DNA of 64,000 bases, taken from Bacillus sp. S3. Lineage in GTDB: Bacteria; Bacillota; Bacilli; Bacillales; Cytobacillaceae. How positions within the stretch are numbered: position 1 is the stretch's first letter; each line of letters opens with the position of its first letter. A program made the position numbers and the translations under genes. The notes beneath the pieces were generated by a model. It was not told where the DNA came from. It saw only the letters and a program-made list of their open reading frames with translations, and did no database searches. This document shows, piece after piece, positions 44,463 to 53,809 of the stretch. The stretch lies in NCBI RefSeq assembly GCF_005154805.1, contig NZ_CP039727.1, positions 4,585,501 through 4,649,500 of the forward strand. The letters run 5' to 3'.

Positions 44463-46295
44463 GTGCCAGATTGGTCCTATCATACACTGTTTAAACCAGT
44501 GGTAACGCGGTTACCGAATGCGGCAGGAAGAGAGTTTATCCATCGCGGGATGAATTGGATTGCTTCTCTCCCGGGCGGAGGGCATTTTATTGAATTTATT
44601 GGGCATATGGCCCACTCTCCCGCACTTTCAAAAAGTATCATGGGGCTCACCTTCACAAATCCAGTCGGCTTAAGCGGAAAAATAGATCCTTTCCTATCAG
44701 GAACCACCGCTTTTTCCAATCTAGGCTTTGGATTCATCGAGATCGGGCCAATTGCTCCAGCCTCGGTACGCCCCGCGCAATTTTCTGTATCGGAAAACGA
44801 AATTCTTTTTCCCGTTTCACTCGAATCTCTGGGGATGGAAAAAACGCTGCAAAAGCTTGCGGCACGAAAGCCGCTCCGTCAGCCGGTTTTTATTCGAATG
44901 AGTCAGGATCTTGCGTTCGAAGAATTGCTAACTGCATTACCATCATTGACTCCCTATGGAGACGCATTTGTCCTTGAAAAGCAATACACCACTGGGGAAA
45001 TCAAGACGATAAAGGATTTGCTCGGGAATAAGCCACTTCTGCTTTCGATCCAACAAAGCAGCGTTCCATCTATGATTTATACCATAAACGAGTTTGATGG
45101 CATTGTCTTGGAGGAAAACTCTAAAATGACGGGGAGTGCCCGAAGATTTCCGCCTAAGCAAACGAATGATTTCATCTCTTCCTTACGAATGTTGAAATCA
45201 AATGGTTTTGCAAAGCCCCTCATCATTTCGGGAGGTGTTTTGGAGCCAGAGGATGCCCTTTCACTTCTTGAGGAGGGGGCCGAATTGATCATGCTGTCAA
45301 GCGGCTATGTATTGTCAGGCCCGGGGCTGCCAAAACGAATCAATGAAGCATTAGTCGACCAGCTGGATGAACAACCGGTTAAATTAGCCGGCTGGATTTG
45401 GTATTGGTTATTCGGCCTGTTTATTACATTGGGCGGCTTGCTGGCGCTTCTTTTTAGTATGACTTCCGTGATTCTTCCTTATGATGAGGCTTTTTTAGGA
45501 TTTACCCGTGAGGAAATTATGGCCATTAATCCGAACGTGATTTATTTCATGGCCCATGATCGAATGACCCTGGCCGGTACGATGATTTCCGGAGGCATTC
45601 TCTATATGATGCTGGCCCGGCATGGCGTCCGATACGGATTGCATTGGGCCCGGAGAGCTATTAATCTGGCAGCGATTATTGGTTTTCTCGGTATCTTGCT
45701 ATTTATCGGGTATGGCTATTTTGATTGGCTTCACGCCATTTTTTGGCTCATTCTTTTGCCTGTTTTTATTATCGGTTTTCGAAAAACAAAAGATGCTGTT
45801 GGAACGCCGCGGTCAAAAAATCGCACCAACGATTCCGCTTGGAAAAAAAGCCTTTGGGGCCAGCTTTGCTTTGTCATCTTAGGCTTCTCATTTATCCTTG
45901 GCGGTCTGGTCATCGCCTCCATTGGCGTGACCCATGTTTTCGTCCCGACAGATGTCGATTTCATTTGTCTGACACCTGAGCAAATGAATGACATCAACAG
46001 CAGGCTGATTCCGCTGATCGCCCATGATCGGGCAGGATTTGGCGGCGCCTTAATTAGTGTAGGGCTGCTGGTGCTTACGGTTTCCTTGTGGGGATTTCAT
46101 CAGGGAGAAAAGTGGATTTGGTATACACTCTTAATAGTCGGGATCCCCGCTTTTTGTGCAGGCATCCTCACCCACTTTTTCATCGGCTACACCACCTTCA
46201 TCCACCTGCTGCCAGCTTATTTTGCTTTATTTCTGTATATGATGGGATTAGTTCTCTCGAGGGGTTTTTTTGTGGGATTAGGTCATAACCGCTGA
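44463..46295 (+). CDS. membrane protein with degenerate dihydroorotate-dehydrogenase-like domain
   Basis: About 610 aa. GTG at 44463 has GGGGGA 7 nt upstream and is preferred; ATG at 44448 is the alternative. Residues 1-300 resemble class 2 DHODH (LFKPVVTRLP, TFTNPVGLSGKIDP, GFGFIEIGPI, LIISGGVLEPEDALSLLEEG), but the catalytic NxSSPNT loop is absent. The C-terminal half has eight or nine hydrophobic segments and an internal duplication: LGFTREEIMAINPNVIYFMA then HDR, and CLTPEQMNDINSRLIPLIA then HDR. It is unlikely to make orotate; a membrane flavoprotein or sensor is possible. Stands alone. Confidence 0.75.
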   Translation: MPDWSYHTLFKPVVTRLPNAAGREFIHRGMNWIASLPGGGHFIEFIGHMAHSPALSKSIMGLTFTNPVGLSGKIDPFLSGTTAFSNLGFGFIEIGPIAPASVRPAQFSVSENEILFPVSLESLGMEKTLQKLAARKPLRQPVFIRMSQDLAFEELLTALPSLTPYGDAFVLEKQYTTGEIKTIKDLLGNKPLLLSIQQSSVPSMIYTINEFDGIVLEENSKMTGSARRFPPKQTNDFISSLRMLKSNGFAKPLIISGGVLEPEDALSLLEEGAELIMLSSGYVLSGPGLPKRINEALVDQLDEQPVKLAGWIWYWLFGLFITLGGLLALLFSMTSVILPYDEAFLGFTREEIMAINPNVIYFMAHDRMTLAGTMISGGILYMMLARHGVRYGLHWARRAINLAAIIGFLGILLFIGYGYFDWLHAIFWLILLPVFIIGFRKTKDAVGTPRSKNRTNDSAWKKSLWGQLCFVILGFSFILGGLVIASIGVTHVFVPTDVDFICLTPEQMNDINSRLIPLIAHDRAGFGGALISVGLLVLTVSLWGFHQGEKWIWYTLLIVGIPAFCAGILTHFFIGYTTFIHLLPAYFALFLYMMGLVLSRGFFVGLGHNR

Positions 46296-46339
46296 AAAAG
46301 ATGAATAAATCCTGGGTCCTAAGTGGAAGGAATTACGAC

Positions 46340-46565
46340 GTTGGATTGATTTTTGTTAAAACTCTTGGGTGAAGTGCATCCAATAAGGGCGATTGGATGC
46401 ATTTTTGATAAAAATCCTGTGCGATATGCATCCAATAAGGGGGATTGGATGCATTTTTTATAATAATCCTGAGCGATATGCATCCAATAAGCAGGATTGG
46501 ATCCATTTTTTATAATAATCCTGTACGATATGCATCCAATAAGGGCGATTGGATGCACTTTTGGT
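46340..46565. repeat. 52-bp palindromic repeat array 2, left part
   Basis: Units start at 46340 (diverged), 46392, 46444, 46496 and 46548; the last is cut by the IS element. Cores run ATTGGATGCATTTTT to ATATGCATCCAAT. Linkers are AAGGG/GCAGG-like. Same family as 3811-4117 but with array-specific bases (CGATATGC rather than CGAAATGC), so units within an array are more alike than between arrays. Confidence 0.9.
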
Positions 46566-46599
46566 AAAAATCCGGGAATGTAAATTATTTTGTGTAAAT

Positions 46600-46806
46600 G
46601 GTTGAATTACCTTATTTTAGACTATACTGACATTACAATGTTCTTACCTACTAGGGGGATAGGGCAATGCTGGGGAGCAACCCGAGCACCTAATAGGGTT
46701 CTGTACAAAAGGAGAGGGGAATTTTCCTCTCTTTTTCCTTTTGGGAGAACAAAAGCGATAAACCCTTAGGGCGTAGCCCTAACTCTATAAAGGGTAACTT
46801 ACAGAA
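46600..46806 (+). other. noncoding left part of the IS element with terminator-like hairpin
   Basis: GAGAGG (46712-46717) pairs with CCTCTC (46726-46731), followed by TTTTT, forming a + strand terminator-like hairpin. Further short stems are nearby (TTAGGGCGTAGCCCTAA at about 46765). It may shield the transposase from antisense transcription or end its message. No gene seen. Confidence 0.45.
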
Positions 46807-48012
46807 TTACTTCCCAAGCCGCCCTTCAAACATAATCTCAAACTGTTGTCTACATTCTATCCAACCCGGAATAGGATTAGTCCATTTATCCGTAACACCC
46901 ACTGTAGCCAGATATACAATCTTTTTGAGTGCATTGTCGGTAGGATAAGCGGTCTTGGTTTTCGTGACTTTTCTCAATTGTCTATGGAAGGCTTCTATCG
47001 TGTTCGTGGTATAGATTAGTTTCCTAATCTCTACAGGGTACGAGAAGAAGGCAGTAAGTTCGAGCCAATTAGCCTCCCAAGATTTCACAACAGCAGGGTA
47101 TTTTTTGCCCCATGTCCCCTTAAATTCGTCAAAGGCAATTTCAGCCTTTTCAAGAGTAACAGCCTTATAGACTTTCTTTAAATCATCCATAACGGCCTTA
47201 CGGTCTTTATTTGGAACATACTTAACATTATTACGTAATTCATGAATAACACACGACTGAATAGTGGTCTTTGGATAGGCCGCGTTGATTGCCTCAGAGA
47301 AGCCAGAAAGCCCGTCCTTACAGGCAATTAAGATGTCCTGGACACCACGACTTTTTAACTCCTGGCACACATTCAACCAAAAACTTGCACTCTCGTTTTC
47401 GCCAATCCAAATGCCAAGAATGTCCTTAACACCTTCCGAATTGATGCCTAATACCGTGTAAGCAGCTTTACTGATGATCCTATTTTCATGTTTCACCTTG
47501 AAATGGATGGCATCTAAAAACACAATCGGATAAACAGGGTCTAGTAGACGGGTCTGCCATTCAACAACCATGGGTAAAACTTTATCAGTCACCTTACTCA
47601 CCAAGCTTGGTGAAACGTCAATACCGTAAATATCCTTCATATGTGCTTCGATGTCCCTCGTTGACACTCCTTTGGAATAAAGAGCAATAATTTGATCCTC
47701 TAAACCATTGATTGAGGTTTCGTAATTTTTAATAATTTGAGGTTCATATGTTCCATTACGATCCCTTGGGATGCTTAATTTAGTCTCACCAAACTTGGAT
47801 TTAATCGTCTTCGATTTAAACCCGTTGCGACTATTTCCCGAGTTATTCCCTCTTACGTCATTTTTTGCATATCCGAGGTGATTCTCGATTTCAGCTTCAA
47901 AAACCTGTTGTAGAGTTTCCTTAAAGAGGCCCTTAATCATGGCTTGAATATCATCCACGGTTTCACATTGGCTAGCCAATTCCTTAATCGTCATATCCCC
48001 AAAATTTTGCAT
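46807..48012 (-). CDS. IS256/mutator-family transposase
   Basis: 401 aa, complete, ATG with AAGGAG upstream. DDE catalytic residues are evident: Asp in YPIVFLDAIHFKVKHENR, Asp in DILIACKDGLSGF and Glu in YTTNTIEAFHRQLRK. It has the family N-terminal segment (IKGLFKETLQQVFEAEIENH; LGYAKNDVRGNNSGNSRNG). No frameshift or internal stop. It catalyses cut-and-copy movement of the surrounding element. Confidence 0.96.
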   Translation of the reverse strand: MQNFGDMTIKELASQCETVDDIQAMIKGLFKETLQQVFEAEIENHLGYAKNDVRGNNSGNSRNGFKSKTIKSKFGETKLSIPRDRNGTYEPQIIKNYETSINGLEDQIIALYSKGVSTRDIEAHMKDIYGIDVSPSLVSKVTDKVLPMVVEWQTRLLDPVYPIVFLDAIHFKVKHENRIISKAAYTVLGINSEGVKDILGIWIGENESASFWLNVCQELKSRGVQDILIACKDGLSGFSEAINAAYPKTTIQSCVIHELRNNVKYVPNKDRKAVMDDLKKVYKAVTLEKAEIAFDEFKGTWGKKYPAVVKSWEANWLELTAFFSYPVEIRKLIYTTNTIEAFHRQLRKVTKTKTAYPTDNALKKIVYLATVGVTDKWTNPIPGWIECRQQFEIMFEGRLGK

Positions 48013-48071
48013 AAATGATCATCTCCTTAGTTGGCAAGTATAACCATTTACACAAAATTTTAGACGTTCTC

Positions 48072-48308
48072 AAAAATCCTGAGCTATATGCACCCAATAA
48101 GCGGGATTGGATGCATTTTTTATAATAATCCTGTGCGATATGCATCCAATAAGGGGGATTGGATTCATTTTTTATAATAATCCTGTGCGATATGCATCCA
48201 ATAAGGGCGATTGGATTCATTTTTGATAAAAATCCTGTGCGATATGCATCCAATAAGCGGAATTGGATGCATTTTTGATAATAATCCTGAGCGATATGCA
48301 TCCAATAA
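48072..48308. repeat. 52-bp palindromic repeat array 2, right part
   Basis: It continues the array after the IS: the remainder of the interrupted unit, then units starting at 48106, 48158, 48210 and 48262, all at 52-bp spacing. Together with the left part it makes nine units. The last ends ATGCATCCAATAAAA. Confidence 0.9.
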
Positions 48309-48456
48309 AAGACAAGGTTCTATAAATCAATATCCACGATGATCTAAGAAACCATAATCCCAAAACTGCGATTAAGCCTCTACCACTAAACGGTTAATAG
48401 AACTATTCACTCTACTTGTTGGCAGATAAAAACTCACCTCCCAAACAAACCGACAT

Positions 48457-48481
48457 GTTTTACTTCCAACAAATTGGGTAC
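48457..48481 (+). promoter_or_regulatory. sigma-B-type promoter of the catalase gene
   Basis: GTTTTA (48457-48462), 13 bp, GGGTAC (48476-48481) closely match the general-stress sigma-B consensus GTTTAA/GGGTAT. It lies 43 bp upstream of the catalase start codon. Sigma-B control is known for Bacillus subtilis katE, so the pattern fits. No PerR box was seen. Confidence 0.78.
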
Positions 48482-48523
48482 TTAAGGTTGTAAGTATGTA
48501 CTTTTAGGAGGTTTGGGAATCAA

Positions 48524-50530
48524 ATGGATAACAAAAAGACGGAGCAGTTAAAGCAATTTACCATCAATAATGAAGAAAAGGCCGGTTTAACGACAAATCA
48601 GGGGTTAAAAATGGCAGAGGACGAGTTTTCATTGAAAGCGGGATTGCGCGGGCCGACCTTGATGGAGGATTTTCATTTCCGCGAAAAAATGACCCATTTT
48701 GACCACGAACGCATTCCGGAACGAATTGTGCATGCCCGCGGGGTTGGAGCCCATGGTATTTTTCAACTCTACGAATCATTAGCAGACTATACGAAAGCAG
48801 ATTTTCTTACAGACACCTCGAAAACAACACCTGTCTTTGTGCGCATATCCACCGTTCAAGGTTCAAGAGGCTCAAGCGATACTGTAAGAGACGTTCGCGG
48901 GTTTGCTACGAAATTTTATACCGATGAAGGCAACTTTGATTTGGTCGGGAATAATATGCCGGTTTTCTTTATTCAAGATGCGATTAAATTCCCTGATTTT
49001 GTTCATGCCGTTAAACCTGAGCCGCACAATGAAATTCCCCAAGGCGCCAGTGCTCACGACACCTTTTGGGATTTTATCGGGCAAAATCCGGAATCGGCTC
49101 ATATGGTGATGTGGCACATGAGCGATCGCGCCATTCCTCGGAGTTTGCGGATGATGGAAGGCTTCGGTGTACATACGTTTCGTCTAATAAACGCGGAAGG
49201 AAAGGCTCATTTTGTGAAATTTCACTGGAAGCCTGCCTTAGGGGTTCATTCATTAGTCTGGGAAGAAGCCCAACGGATTGCCGGAAAAAATCCGGACTTC
49301 CACCGGCAGGATTTATATGAGGCGATTGAAAAAGGTGATTACCCTGAATGGGAGCTCGGATTTCAATTAATTCCGGAAGAAGATGAATATCGTTTTGATT
49401 TCGATATTTTAGATCCTACAAAATTATGGCCGGAAGAAGAGGTCCCCGTGAAAATAGTCGGAAAGATGACATTGGATCGAAACGTCGATAACTTCTTTGC
49501 CGAAACAGAGCAAGTTGCGTTCCACCCGGGCCATGTCGTACCAGGAATTGATTTTTCAAATGATCCGCTATTGCAAGGCCGTTTATTCTCGTATACCGAT
49601 ACGCAGCTTTCAAGGCTCGGCGGTCCTAATTTCCACCAAATCCCGATTAACAAACCTGTCTGCCCTTTCCATAATAATCAACGGGACGGCATGCACCAAA
49701 TGACGATTCATCATGGCCAGACAAGTTACCATCGTAACGCGCTTAACGCCAATCAGCCGGAGCCTGTTCCCGTTGAACAGGGCGGTTATGAACATTATCA
49801 AGAGAAAATTGACGGTCGAAAAATCCGCGGCCGCAGCGAAAGTTTCCGTGATTTCTACTCACAGGCAAAATTATTCTATAACAGTCTTGCCCCTTTTGAG
49901 CAGCAGCATGTCAAGGATGCCTTTAGTTTTGAACTGGGGAAATGTAAATCAGACATGGTGAAGGCCAATGCGGTTGCGCTGATCAATCATATTGACCGCC
50001 AATTGGCAGAAGAAGTCGCGGTGAAGATTGGTGCACCCATACCGGCAAAAAATTGCGAAGTGACATCTGCCAAGAAATCTCCGGCCCTAAGTATGGCAAA
50101 TACAATACGGAAACCCGATACGAAGAATGTTGCCATCCTTCTGAATGGGGAGCCTGATGCGGAGTTGTTAACGTCTTGGCTGGGGATTTTCGCACAGCAT
50201 AAACTGAATTATAGTATTGTCGACAAAAAGCTACACAGCTTAACGATGGATGTAAAAGTGACAGATACGTACGAAACGGCTGATTCCAGCCTTTATGATG
50301 CAGCATTATTAATTAGCAGCGATCCGATTATCCAAACACCTGCGCTGGAATTCATTCAAACCACCTATAAACATTACAAGCCGTTGGCTGTCGCTCTCAG
50401 TCATCCAAATGCGTTAGCCAATAGCCGCATCAACAAAGAGGGTACAGGTGTTTACGATTTAAAAACTGCCAGCATTCAAAGCTTTATCGACGGCATCGCA
50501 CAAGCGCGGTTTTGGGATCGGATCCTATAG
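48524..50530 (+). CDS. katE: large-subunit catalase (KatE/HPII type)
   Basis: 668 aa, ATG with AGGAGG upstream. Haem catalase core (residues about 20-500): catalytic H70 ([12 protein letters not shown]), N143 region ([14 protein letters not shown]) and the proximal haem Tyr in [16 protein letters not shown]-terminal class-I-amidotransferase/DJ-1-like domain (about 525-668, [18 protein letters not shown]) marks the large-subunit clade. It breaks down hydrogen peroxide, probably under general stress or in sporulating cells. The sigma-B-type promoter supports the stress role. Confidence 0.94.
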   Translation: MDNKKTEQLKQFTINNEEKAGLTTNQGLKMAEDEFSLKAGLRGPTLMEDFHFREKMTHFDHERIPERIVHARGVGAHGIFQLYESLADYTKADFLTDTSKTTPVFVRISTVQGSRGSSDTVRDVRGFATKFYTDEGNFDLVGNNMPVFFIQDAIKFPDFVHAVKPEPHNEIPQGASAHDTFWDFIGQNPESAHMVMWHMSDRAIPRSLRMMEGFGVHTFRLINAEGKAHFVKFHWKPALGVHSLVWEEAQRIAGKNPDFHRQDLYEAIEKGDYPEWELGFQLIPEEDEYRFDFDILDPTKLWPEEEVPVKIVGKMTLDRNVDNFFAETEQVAFHPGHVVPGIDFSNDPLLQGRLFSYTDTQLSRLGGPNFHQIPINKPVCPFHNNQRDGMHQMTIHHGQTSYHRNALNANQPEPVPVEQGGYEHYQEKIDGRKIRGRSESFRDFYSQAKLFYNSLAPFEQQHVKDAFSFELGKCKSDMVKANAVALINHIDRQLAEEVAVKIGAPIPAKNCEVTSAKKSPALSMANTIRKPDTKNVAILLNGEPDAELLTSWLGIFAQHKLNYSIVDKKLHSLTMDVKVTDTYETADSSLYDAALLISSDPIIQTPALEFIQTTYKHYKPLAVALSHPNALANSRINKEGTGVYDLKTASIQSFIDGIAQARFWDRIL

Positions 50531-50567
50531 CATATAGACCTCCTCTTCAATTGTCATATTTCTGAGG

Positions 50568-50596
50568 TTGACATTTATTCTACAAATCCTTAATAT
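50568..50596 (+). promoter_or_regulatory. sigma-A promoter of cdd
   Basis: TTGACA (50568-50573), 17-bp spacer, TAATAT (50591-50596). It leaves a leader of about 130 nt before the cdd start codon; no clear riboswitch or attenuator is evident in it. Confidence 0.7.
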
Positions 50597-50732
50597 AATA
50601 GGTCCTACCGGCTATTTTTTAGGAAAATGTACTTACATTATTGAATAACAATGCAAGTTTCATAGTATTATTTTTCAAAAAATCAGGTAGTTTCCCCTAT
50701 TTGGGAGGTCAATTGGAGAGAGGTTAAGTTGG

Positions 50733-51131
50733 ATGGATAAAGAGTTATTAATGGCAAAGGCACGTGAAATCAAAGCAAACGCATACATTCCTTACTCTAA
50801 ATTCCCCGTCGGAGCAGCATTGTTGCTAAAGGATGGGCATATTATTACGGGCGTCAATGTTGAAAACGTTTCCTTAGGTGCAACCAATTGTGCAGAGAGA
50901 ACAGCTATTTTCACCGCAATTGCTAACGGTTATAAAAAAGGAGATTTCCAGGCGATCGCCGTCGCCGGTGATACAGCAGACTTCCTTCCGCCTTGCAGCA
51001 TTTGCAGACAAGTAATGGCAGAATTCTGCACACCTGACATGCCCGTTTATTTAACAAATGAGAAAAAAGACATCCTGGAATTAACCTTAGGTGAACTATT
51101 ACCATATGCATTTACGGATTTAGAGATGTAG
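50733..51131 (+). CDS. cdd: cytidine deaminase
   Basis: 132 aa, the usual length for the tetrameric bacterial enzyme. Zinc ligands C53, C88 and C91 (GATNCAERTAI; PPCSICRQVMAEFC) and the proton-shuttling E55 are present. It deaminates cytidine and deoxycytidine to uridine and deoxyuridine for pyrimidine salvage. Monocistronic, between a sigma-A promoter and a very strong terminator. Confidence 0.96.
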   Translation: MDKELLMAKAREIKANAYIPYSKFPVGAALLLKDGHIITGVNVENVSLGATNCAERTAIFTAIANGYKKGDFQAIAVAGDTADFLPPCSICRQVMAEFCTPDMPVYLTNEKKDILELTLGELLPYAFTDLEM

Positions 51132-51133
51132 AC

Positions 51134-51184
51134 CAAAGGGGGCGGTTCTGGTGGCTTAAAAAGCCACCAGAACCGCCCCCTTTG
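51134..51184. terminator. strong bidirectional terminator after cdd
   Basis: A 23-bp perfect stem (51134-51156 pairing with 51162-51184; CAAAGGGGGCGGTTCTGG... arm) around a 5-nt loop. It ends cdd and lies 5 bp from the stop codon of the convergent BtpA-like gene, so it probably also ends the PTS operon. Confidence 0.92.
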
Positions 51185-51189
51185 TTTTC

Positions 51190-51999
51190 CTATTTAAAAC
51201 TTTCTCTCCATTGCTTTGCTTTATTTGCTTCGCGCATAAATATTTTAGCTCGTTCAGGGTCAATTGGATTTTTCATATCACCATTTTTGATCCATGAGGC
51301 CACTGAAACACCATCATAATGTTTTAGCAGTTCGAAAATATTATCTCCTGTTGCTCCACCACCTAAGAATAGAGGGGTATCAGGCAATTTTGTTCTTACT
51401 TTCTGAATGATGTCAATGCTTTCATCCATGCTATTCCCCGAAATAAACAGACCATCGGCAAATGCCTCATGGACCGCTTCCCAGGCTGCGTTTTCGATTG
51501 GCTTTCTACCCAGAGGCACTCCATGTACTTCGTAGATATCTGCATATACAGGGACTTTGGTTCGAATTCTTTTTCTCAATTTCGCAATATCGACACATTG
51601 CGCCTGAAGGATTCCGGCACTCGTCACATTTGCTCCTGTAAACAGGTGTTCAACTCGGACAAAGTCTGCACCCACTGCATCTGCTACTGACAAGCCAGAT
51701 ACTCCGTCCCAATTCAATAAGATTCCCATTGTTAAGCCAGGGAACTCTTTTCTTATTTCATACCCAATTCTTGTCATATAAGCGATGGCTTCAGGCTCTG
51801 AATGTTGTTTGATTGGCATGTCATTCATGTTTTGAATGATAATCCCGTCAAACCCGTTTTCTTGCACCATTTCTGTTTCTTTTAGTGCTTCATACACAAT
51901 TTCATCAATCGTTTGATTATCGTGCCGATAACTTCCAGGAAGCGGAGGCGGTTGGATCATCGATAAAACGTGGCAGTTCGGACGAAATACTTCCCCCAT
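51190..51999 (-). CDS. BtpA/SgcQ family protein
   Basis: 269 aa TIM-barrel-type protein: HVLSMIQPPPLPGSYRHD at the N-terminus, then ENGFDGIIIQNMNDMP, PGLTMGILLNWDGVSGLSV and a C-terminal phosphate-binding-like FLGGGATGDNIFELLK. The family includes BtpA (linked to photosystem I in cyanobacteria) and enterobacterial SgcQ from a PTS-containing sugar cluster; no reaction is firmly known. Here it is the last gene of a mannose-family PTS operon, a context resembling the sgc cluster, so sugar-phosphate or nucleoside metabolism is likely. Confidence 0.82.
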   Translation of the reverse strand: MGEVFRPNCHVLSMIQPPPLPGSYRHDNQTIDEIVYEALKETEMVQENGFDGIIIQNMNDMPIKQHSEPEAIAYMTRIGYEIRKEFPGLTMGILLNWDGVSGLSVADAVGADFVRVEHLFTGANVTSAGILQAQCVDIAKLRKRIRTKVPVYADIYEVHGVPLGRKPIENAAWEAVHEAFADGLFISGNSMDESIDIIQKVRTKLPDTPLFLGGGATGDNIFELLKHYDGVSVASWIKNGDMKNPIDPERAKIFMREANKAKQWRESFK

Positions 52000-52985
52000 T
52001 AGATGACTCCTCCTAACTCTTTATAATACTCTACACTTACGTTAAACATCTCTTCTGTCGGAATCAGACCCTTTTCCGTAATAAACCCGCTAATAAATTT
52101 AGGCTCCACTCCAAGTAATTCAGGAGATTTGAAATCAATATTTTCTGCCAGACTATGATCCGGCCATTCTTTTGTCAATTTCTTTGTTAAATCATTGATG
52201 ACTAACTCTTTTTTATATCCATAGATCGGACGAATATCTAATTTGATTAACGGAGTTAAAAAATACAAAGGTATATTGTAATAGTCACAGGCTAAGCCGA
52301 CCAGATCAGAACCGGTTGTATTAAAGCCAGTACCATTCGGGAAAAAGGTTTCAGCGCCCATAAGAGCAACATCGCACTCTTTTAAATAATACATAAGAGC
52401 AGCATCCGGGAAAAATTTGATCGTATGTCCTGCCTCTTTGCAGCTTTTAACATAGGGTAATCCGCCATCAATAATCCGGCTTTCAGGAATGTAAATCGTA
52501 TATGTTTGATTGGCCCCGCCAATTTTTTTCAATAGTTTGTCTACCGTACTAGAGTAATCATAAACAAGAATATTTCTCATATCTTCTACCACACTGCTCG
52601 CACATTCAAGGACCTTTTCGGTGGCATTGCTATTATACGCGAGATAACTATTTTTCCTAGTAATAATTTTATCAACTGCCTCTTCAAGATCTACATCTAT
52701 CAGACTTTCAATATGATTCGTCATGAGCATAATCGCATTACTGATTGCCTGACTCGCTTCTCCCCTTGTTTTGATAAAATAGTTGGTTACTTCTTGAATT
52801 TTTTCTATAATTTCCTTCACTTCGCTATGATTCTTCTTCCCAGTTAATGCGATGGATTCAATCATTTCGCCAATCATGGAAATATGATTACTTGCCCCTA
52901 GCACTCTTTGCTCTACGATATCATCAAATAATGGCTGAACATTATTGGGTAGAAGCATTCGTACACTTTCTATATCTAGTTTCAT
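51999..52985 (-). CDS. eIF2B-alpha/ribose-bisphosphate-isomerase-like protein without isomerase catalytic pair
   Basis: 328 aa from ATG at 52985, which follows AAGGGTGG; an earlier in-frame ATG exists at about 53009. Helical N-terminal domain, then the Rossmann-like core (ILVYDYSSTVDKLLKKIG, TYTIYIPESRIIDGGLPYV, DVALMGAETFFPNGTGFNTT). In MtnA and ribose-1,5-bisphosphate isomerase the first segment carries a catalytic Cys (THCN/THCHS) and the later one an Asp (GAD). Here they read YDYSS and GAE, so classical isomerase chemistry is doubtful. It shares one base with the BtpA-like gene (end-to-start). Confidence 0.78.
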   Translation of the reverse strand: MKLDIESVRMLLPNNVQPLFDDIVEQRVLGASNHISMIGEMIESIALTGKKNHSEVKEIIEKIQEVTNYFIKTRGEASQAISNAIMLMTNHIESLIDVDLEEAVDKIITRKNSYLAYNSNATEKVLECASSVVEDMRNILVYDYSSTVDKLLKKIGGANQTYTIYIPESRIIDGGLPYVKSCKEAGHTIKFFPDAALMYYLKECDVALMGAETFFPNGTGFNTTGSDLVGLACDYYNIPLYFLTPLIKLDIRPIYGYKKELVINDLTKKLTKEWPDHSLAENIDFKSPELLGVEPKFISGFITEKGLIPTEEMFNVSVEYYKELGGVI

Positions 52986-53047
52986 CAGATCCACCCTTTC
53001 GTTATTCATCTTCCGCACTCAACCAACGTTGAATGCGGAAGACAAGA

Positions 53048-53779
53048 TTACTCCAATAAATCTGCTGCATTTTTATGATAGATGCTCTCCAGGTAATCCT
53101 TTTCTAAGTGAAACATATCAAACACATTGACCGAAGATTTGGTTAAAACCGTTGGATAGGATGAACCAAATAGCAGTTTTTCTTTCGGTAATATTGAAAA
53201 GGCTTTTCTTAACACTTGAACCTCATACTGATTGGACGTTTCTACAAGGACATTTTCATTTTCCAATGCGACATCCACACAGCTGTATCCATAGTCAAAA
53301 CAGCCGATATGAAGAAAAATAAAGGTAAGATTCGGATGCCGTTTTGCATGGACCGCCCATTGCTGCGGCATCGATCTTGCTCCTATTCCGGTAAAAACCT
53401 TAACGGGGATGTTATTTTCCTCAAGAATCTCCAATATTGGATCTATATTTTGACAGCTGTCAGGGTAGTAGCCATGTTCAATCGAATTAAATTCCACCAT
53501 TTTTATCCCAGGAAGCTTCATTACTCTTCTAGTTTCTTCTATTGAATGATCCTCTTTCGGGTTAATAACAGCACACCCAATCAGCTGATCAGGATACCTC
53601 GAAACAAAATCAGAGATATAATTGTTTTGATCAAGGATGGATTTCCCTTCGAAAGCAGACACAACTCGTGACGTAATATTATTTTTATTCATATCGTCCA
53701 ATAATTCTTGTTCGAGATAGTTGTGTGTTTCCGGATCTCTTTTTACATGAGCATGTATATCGATTATCACTTTGCTCAC
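53048..53779 (-). CDS. amidohydrolase-2 family protein, degenerate metal site
   Basis: 243 aa, paralogous to the gene at 56298-57026. HxH is kept (H9, H11 in IIDIHAHV) and H157 (IFLHIGCF) remains, but the strand-5 His is replaced (VKVFTGIGA, G131) and the strand-8 Asp of FGSDYP is Ser207 (LLFGSSYP). Family members (ACMSD-like decarboxylases, lactonases) need these residues. It may therefore be inactive, use another mechanism, or partner with its intact paralogue. Lies between the eIF2B-like and IID genes. Confidence 0.8.
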   Translation of the reverse strand: MSKVIIDIHAHVKRDPETHNYLEQELLDDMNKNNITSRVVSAFEGKSILDQNNYISDFVSRYPDQLIGCAVINPKEDHSIEETRRVMKLPGIKMVEFNSIEHGYYPDSCQNIDPILEILEENNIPVKVFTGIGARSMPQQWAVHAKRHPNLTFIFLHIGCFDYGYSCVDVALENENVLVETSNQYEVQVLRKAFSILPKEKLLFGSSYPTVLTKSSVNVFDMFHLEKDYLESIYHKNAADLLE

Positions 53780-53809
53780 ACCTTTCCTTTTGGCTTATCT
53801 ACTAATCTA

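Larger units (their letters stand above)
46574..48071 (-). mobile_element. IS256-family insertion sequence
   Basis: 1498 bp. Imperfect terminal inverted repeats of 28 bp (about 22 matches) share ATTTTGTGTAAATGG at the inner end. AAAAATCC is directly repeated at 46566-46573 and 48072-48079 as an 8-bp target duplication, the size expected for IS256. Removing the element and one duplicate restores a perfect 52-bp repeat unit, so the insertion point is certain. One intact transposase gene is present and about 230 bp of noncoding sequence lies at the left end, so it may be active. Confidence 0.95.

Noticed and set aside
44463..46295. pyrD (dihydroorotate dehydrogenase) annotation
   Set aside because: The NxSSPNT active-site loop is missing, the protein is twice the usual length with a polytopic membrane half, and no pyr genes are nearby.
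46340..48308. CRISPR array
   Set aside because: Units are 47-bp palindromes with 5-bp near-constant linkers; there are no variable spacers and no cas genes.
50597..50732. Riboswitch or PyrR-type leader before cdd
   Set aside because: The 130-nt leader shows no strong alternative stems, anti-terminator or conserved motif.
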